Below, piece after piece: positions 59,292-64,000 of a stretch of DNA of 64,000 bases; the stretch's first letter is position 1; each line of letters opens with the position of its first letter. The position numbers and the translations under genes are program-made. Origin of the DNA: Calamus simplicifolius (taxonomy: Eukaryota; Streptophyta; Magnoliopsida; Arecales; Arecaceae); assembly GCA_900491605.1 (NCBI GenBank), contig UESW01004077.1:598944-662943 (forward strand), given 5' to 3'. Below the pieces are notes generated by a model. It was not told the DNA's origin. It saw only the letters and a program-made list of their open reading frames with translations, and did not search any database.

Positions 59292-62133
59292 TTATGAGCA
59301 ATATTGATAGCTGACTTGTTTGTCACAATAGAGTCTCATAGGACTTTCCCATTTGACTTTCAAATCATCTAGAATAATCTTTAGCCAAAGCAGCTCACAT
59401 AGGCCTTGCACAATAACCCTAAATTCTGCTTTTGCAGATGATATTGCTACCACATTCTGCTTCTTACTTCTCCATATTACAGGTTTCCTCCAAGAAAGAT
59501 ACAATATCCTATAGTAGATCTTCTATCTATTAGGGAACTTGCATAATCTGCATCGGTATAAGCTTCTAGAGTAAGAGTATTGCTCCTTTTGATCAAAATT
59601 CCTTTTCCTGGATTGCCTTTCAGGTAATATAGTATCTTGTAAGCAGCTTGAAGATGTGGTTCCCTTGGATCATGCATAAATTGACTAATCATGCTCACTG
59701 AGTATGCTATGTCTGGTCGAGTGTGAGTAAGATATATGAGTCTACCTACCAATCTTTGGTACATTCCTTTGTCAACAGCTGGTTCTTCTTTAGCCTCACC
59801 TAACTTATGATTTGGATCCATTGGAGTAGAGACAGGTTTACAATCTATCTTCCTTGTTTCTACCAACAAATCAGTCACATACTTTTGCTGAGATATGAAG
59901 ATTCCTTGTGTGGAATATGCCACCTCAATACCAAGGAAGTACTTCAGTTTTCCTAGTTCCTTTATCTCAAATTCCTTCACCAGCTGCCGCTTTAATTCCT
60001 GCTTCTCCATCTCATCATTCTAGTTACTATGATGTCGTCCACATATACTAGAAGAGCAGTAACCTCCCCTGTAACTGACTGCTTAATAAAGAGTGTATGG
60101 TCCCCTTAACTTTGTTTATATCCGGATTCCTTCATCACTTTTGCAAATCTTCCAAACCATGCTCTAGGTGATTATTTTAATCCATAAAGTGCTTTCTCAA
60201 CCTGCACACCTTGCTACCTGGGTTCCCTTCAAATCCTGATGGGATATTCATGTAGATTTTTCATCTAAGTCATCATGAAGAAATGCATTCTTAACATCAT
60301 ATTGCAGTAGTTGCCAATTGAAGTGTGCAGCCAAAGATAATAGGATTCTCACAGTATTCATTTTTACGACTAGAGCAAAGGTCTCCTGATAATCTACACC
60401 GTAGGTTTGAGTGTATCCTTTAGCTACCAATCTTGCTTTATATCTCTTAAGGGATCCATCAGCTCTGTATTTCAATATGAAAATCCACTTACAGCCAACA
60501 ATATTTTTTCTTCTGGTTTGTTAACGATCTCCCATGTTCTATTCTTTTCTAATGCACTCATCTCCTCTCTCATGGCAGTCCTCCATTCCCTTTTTGTCAA
60601 TGCCTCAGTAACAGTGTTAGGAATAGCAATGGTGTTTAGGCTCATAATGAATTTTCGATGAGTTGGGGACAGACGTTTAAGGGAGACAGTAAGATAATGG
60701 ATAGAGTGATCGTTTGGTGCATTCTCTTGTGCCTTTTATAACAGCAATGGGTATGTCTAAGTCTTCAATGGGGTCAGTAGGTGTCTCAATAGGTTGTAAA
60801 GATATGTCATATCTTACGGATATGTCTAAGTCTTCAATGGGGTCAGTAGATGTCTCAATAGGCTGTAAAGACATGTCAGATCTTATCTTGATTTCATTTC
60901 CAGAGTTTGGATCAGATTCTTGGACTTGTGTCAATTCAGGAACAGCCTTTCTCCTTGAATACACCTGAAAGAATCTTGTAGGGTTGTGACTGGCATTGAT
61001 TAGATCAGGAGAGACAGGAGATGACACAAATTCAGTAGACTTGTTTCCAACTATGCTGGTTGGAAGATCAAGGGTTTGAAGTGGTTCAGAAATATCAGAA
61101 GTCCTATCTTCTAACATGGAAATCTCCCCCTGAAGAGAGGACTTGGAGAAAAAAGGTGCATTTTCCACAAATGTGACATCAACATAAATGTAGGTTTTTT
61201 GGATGAAGGGTTATAACACTTATATCCTTTTTGAGTGGATGAGTAACCAAGAAAGACACATTTGATGGCACGGGGATCTAGTTTGTTTCTATGCTGGCTA
61301 TGAACATGAACAAAGGCAGTGCTGCCAAATACCCTAGATATAAGGCCATTTGAGGTTCGGAAGTGAGGGTAGAAGCTATTGAGGGTCTCTATAGGACTCT
61401 TATTATTTAGCACACGAGAAGGAAGTCTGTTTATCATGTATGTGGCAGTGAGAGCAGCCTCACCCCAATAAGACTTGGGTACATTCCCTTGAAAGAGTAA
61501 GGCTCGAATGGTGTTGAGCAAATGTCCATTTTTCCTTTTAGCTACCCCATTTTGCTGGGGCGTGTTGACACATGATGATTCATGGATAATACCTTGGGAT
61601 TGAAAATAAGGTGATAGAACTTGATTAAAGTAATCTCTAGCATTATCTGTCCTAAAGCTTTTTATGGTAACTCCAAATTGGTTTTGAACCATTGAATGGG
61701 ACGTTGGAATAACAAAGCTAACATCAGATTTGTGTTTGAGAAGGAATAGCCATGTAACTCGAGTGCAGTCATCAATGAAGGATACAAACCATCGAGCCCC
61801 AGAAATATTAGGTATGCTGGAAGGGCCCCATATGTCACTATGGATCAAATGAAAAGGATAAGAACTGCATTTATTGCTAATAGGAAAAGATACACGAGTA
61901 TGTTTTGATAACTCACAAATATCACAATGAAACTCAGAAATATCTAATCCATGGAATAGTTGAGGAAACATAACTTGTAAAACCCTAAAAGATGGATGAC
62001 CTAGGCGTAAATGATACAACCAAATGACATCTTTATTGGAAGAACTGAGAAAGGACAATGACAAATCATTCTTAAGAGTTTGAGATGATTTAAGAAGATA
62101 AAGGCCGCTACTTTCCTTAGCAAATCCAATCAT
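59292..62133 (-). pseudogene. Copia pol (integrase, RT, RNase H), decayed
   Basis: A 340-codon open stretch (62133-61111) has the pre-integrase HLRLGHPSF and CDICELSKH and the integrase core with LIHSDIWGP, SFIDDCTRVTW, FRTDNARDYF and TPQQNGVAKR. A spacer with two near-identical 60-bp blocks (SLQPIETSTDPIEDLDISVR type) follows at 60920-60730. RT: 60475-59950 with KARLVAKGYTQTYGVDYQET and YVDDI just before 60010. RNase H: 59900-59292 with YTDADYASSLIDRRST and ISSAKAEFRVIVQG. Breaks near 61150, 60670, 60500, 60240 and 59490 prevent translation of one polyprotein. Confidence 0.88.
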
Positions 62134-62209
62134 CTTCCCCGATCCCTGATCCTAAAAAACACAATAAGAAGAGGAAAAAATAGCATAACATTTAAGGTCA
62201 TAGGTGATC

Positions 62210-62973
62210 TTATAAATGGAAGATGAGGTTGGCTGACAGTTTTGGTACATGGAGGACATTTTTAAGGATAAAGATGGGTGTGATATATATATCCCCGAAT
62301 CCTGCAACAGTAGTTAAAGAGCCATTAGCCACTACAATTTTTCTGTTACCTGGGCATGGGGTATAGGTGTGGAAATGCTGAGGTGTAGGGGTCATATGGT
62401 TTGTGGCACCGTAGTCTATTATCCAAGAGTTTGTATAGGTATTTTCGGTTTCTGTTACTTGGGCATTCATACAAAAAGAAAAAGAAGGTTTACCTGAAAG
62501 AGTCAAAGAGCAAGCTCCAGAAGGCTTCTCAAGAGATCCTAACAAGCTCCTTAGCTTTCCAATTTCTTCATTATTGGCTGCAGTTTTGACTTTGATCTCA
62601 TAAACTTGTGCATCATCGTGGTCCTTTGAATATGTGTGATAAACAAAGTCCTAAATCTCCTTTGCAGTTGTCAAAAACATGCATGTGTCGCTAATCACGG
62701 ATTCCATGGAATCCTATAGCCATGACATTATCATAGAGTCCTCCTCATCCCAGGTTTCAAACTACGGATCATCCTTTGTTGGCCCGTTTCCAAGAAGATG
62801 GCTGAGAGCCTCCCCTTGTCTTTAAGGTATGTTAGGACAAATTGAAACCACTTGAGATAATTCTTCCCACTGAGCCTATAGGATGCCCGAATATTCTGTA
62901 AATCTCCAATTTTCTGAACAGAATTGGATTCTTCAGATAGATTACGGATGCTAGATGTTTCAGAGGTTGACAT
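62210..62973 (-). pseudogene. Copia gag-protease, with internal deletion
   Basis: Gag starts MSTSETSSIRN at 62973, with the N-terminal block RLSGKNYLKWFQFVLTYLKD. After frame breaks at about 62730-62590 the text passes directly from YEIKVKT to NNEEIGKLRSLLGSLEKPSG, which in full-length relatives lies after the main gag domain and CCHC knuckle. No CxxC knuckle is present. The protease reads WIIDYGATNHM, with Tyr where Ser/Thr of the catalytic D-S/T-G is expected. Confidence 0.75.
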
Positions 62974-63102
62974 GGTCGATGGAAGAAATCTTGCAGCAAT
63001 GAAGGCTGCTGGGATAGGTAGAGAAATAGGCTCAAGGGAGCCGCAGCAATGAAAGCTGTGTGCAAAGGGATGAATGCGGAAAACCCTAGAGCTCTGATAC
63101 CA

Positions 63103-63398
63103 TGTAGAAGGCTGAAATTTTTTTTATTCATTCCCCTTCAGTGTACAATCCTAGGAAATATAGGAGAGATTACAAGATAAGAATAGAAAACTTAATCATT
63201 CTAAATCTGAAATCTATCTAATCAAATCCCTTAATTTTAGGGAATGATTACAAGATAAGAATAGGAAACTTAATCATTCTAAATTTGAAATCTATCTAAT
63301 CAAATCCCTTAATTTTAGGGAATTTAAATTCAAACAGATTCTCCTAATCTATAGAGATATTTAACTAATTTTATTTACAGCTTATTTACACTTCAACA
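63103..63398 (-). repeat. 5' LTR of the Copia element
   Basis: Starts TGTTGAAGTGTAAATAAG at 63398 and ends CAGCCTTCTACA at 63103. It carries the same 78-bp internal duplication (TACAAG at 63171 and 63249) and is nearly identical to the 3' LTR, so the insertion is fairly recent. Confidence 0.9.
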
Positions 63399-64000
63399 TT
63401 ATCATTAGCATTAGAGACGTCATTATAGTCTATATGTCACTATATATGAATTTATGAAATTGTCACATAATAATCAAGAAATTGCAAAGGAAAAAAAAAG
63501 GAAAAAAAGGAGATTTGTGATGATTTTGAAATCTTTTCTACTAAGAAAACTATTATAATAGAATATTAATTTTATCATATGTTAATACAAGGAAGAAACA
63601 TCAACCCCATAGCTTCAGAATACTTTTGCAGTGAACTCAACTCATCTAAGCCTTTCCCCAACTACATGGGGTCGGCTACATGAATCTGCTTCCTCCACTT
63701 TGCTTTATTCAGGACTAAGTTGATATTCAAATTACAAATAGTTATATCTTTTTTAATTATTTTTATCCATGTTAATTATATCTTTTGCAACGAAGCATTA
63801 CACAAATGACTGAGTGGCAATAATGCGTAGAAAGGTCTAGGAAATGTCATACCGACAAATATCAATTTTTTGAAGTACTCAATTTTGGTATGCACCATTG
63901 ACGGTGGAACCATATCAGCCGATACCACATCATTCCTTGAAATAAGGGTACGACATTCAGTACCAGTATCTCAAATCTTAGCCAAAATGAAGGTTTTTCT
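63399..64000. other. Flanking AT-rich DNA with a SINE-like motif
   Basis: No gene is seen. At 63634-63687 the motif CTCAACTCATCTAAGCC, then CCCCAACTACATGGGGTCGG and CTACATGAATC, resembles a sequence repeated in many plant genomes and often linked to SINEs (Au-like). Its identity is not certain. Confidence 0.35.

Larger units (their letters stand above)
58791..63398 (-). mobile_element. Ty1/copia element with short LTRs, 4.6 kb
   Basis: LTRs of about 292-296 bp flank gag-pol on the minus strand. The primer site TGGTATCAGAGC (63100-63089 region), complementary to initiator tRNA-Met, directly follows the 5' LTR, and the polypurine TTGAGGGGAAG precedes the 3' LTR. Domain order protease, integrase, RT, RNase H is Copia. 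The flanking bases TGTAC and TTATC do not match, so no target duplication is evident. If the gene at 57513-58582 extends to the right, this element lies in one of its introns. Coding is broken. Confidence 0.9.

Overview
This window is nuclear DNA of a flowering plant, dominated by nested transposable elements. Three host loci can be supported: an eight-exon chloroplast iron superoxide dismutase gene of the FSD2 type (15626-19524, +), a MIR168 locus with its own promoter (about 23571-23864, -), and the last two exons of an unrecognised membrane protein gene (57513-58582, -). The mature miR168 carries G at position 14 and A at position 21, the form of eudicots and many non-grass lineages, not the rice/maize form. 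A non-grass monocot or a eudicot is therefore more likely than a grass; the species cannot be named from the sequence alone.

Layout. 1-1787: 3' part of a Ty3/gypsy-type LTR. 1788-10263: 5'-truncated SIRE-like Copia element with decayed gag, pol, an env-like third ORF and a 2340-bp 3' LTR. 10264-14539 (-): a dead Mutator-like (FAR1-type) transposase gene with a downstream OTU-protease-like segment, split by a 1514-bp SIRE-type solo LTR (12385-13898). 14640-14910: short palindromic repeat array. 15626-19524: FSD2. 19957-23570: no gene seen. MIR168 at 23.6 kb on the minus strand. 24893-28788: a complete non-autonomous LTR element with target duplication ATGCT. 29322-41899: a complete 12.6-kb Tat-lineage Ty3/gypsy element with target duplication CTACT, two RNase H segments, a 141-bp satellite-like array and an antisense reading frame with its own TATA box. 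41248-41603 and 51750-52095: two copies of one TAA-flanked Tourist-like MITE in opposite orientation. 43911-49905 (-): a near full-length L1-type LINE with a 16-bp target duplication. 49922-57512: AT-rich intergenic DNA with many microsatellites. 57513-58582: the membrane protein gene. 58791-63398 (-): a 4.6-kb Copia element with an apparent internal gag deletion, probably in an intron of that gene.

How the parts relate. FSD2 and MIR168 point toward each other across about 4 kb of unremarkable DNA and form the only clearly functional island. On both sides insertions are stacked: a gypsy LTR in a SIRE element in a MULE gene on the left, and a MITE inside the 3' LTR of the Tat element on the right. 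Most transposon genes are broken by stops and frameshifts. No prokaryote-type system, CRISPR array or plasmid feature is present. The points most worth checking are the Tyr-to-His change at the FSD2 active-site gateway, the antisense transcription unit in the Tat element, the MULE-OTU arrangement and the ABRE-TATA promoter of MIR168.
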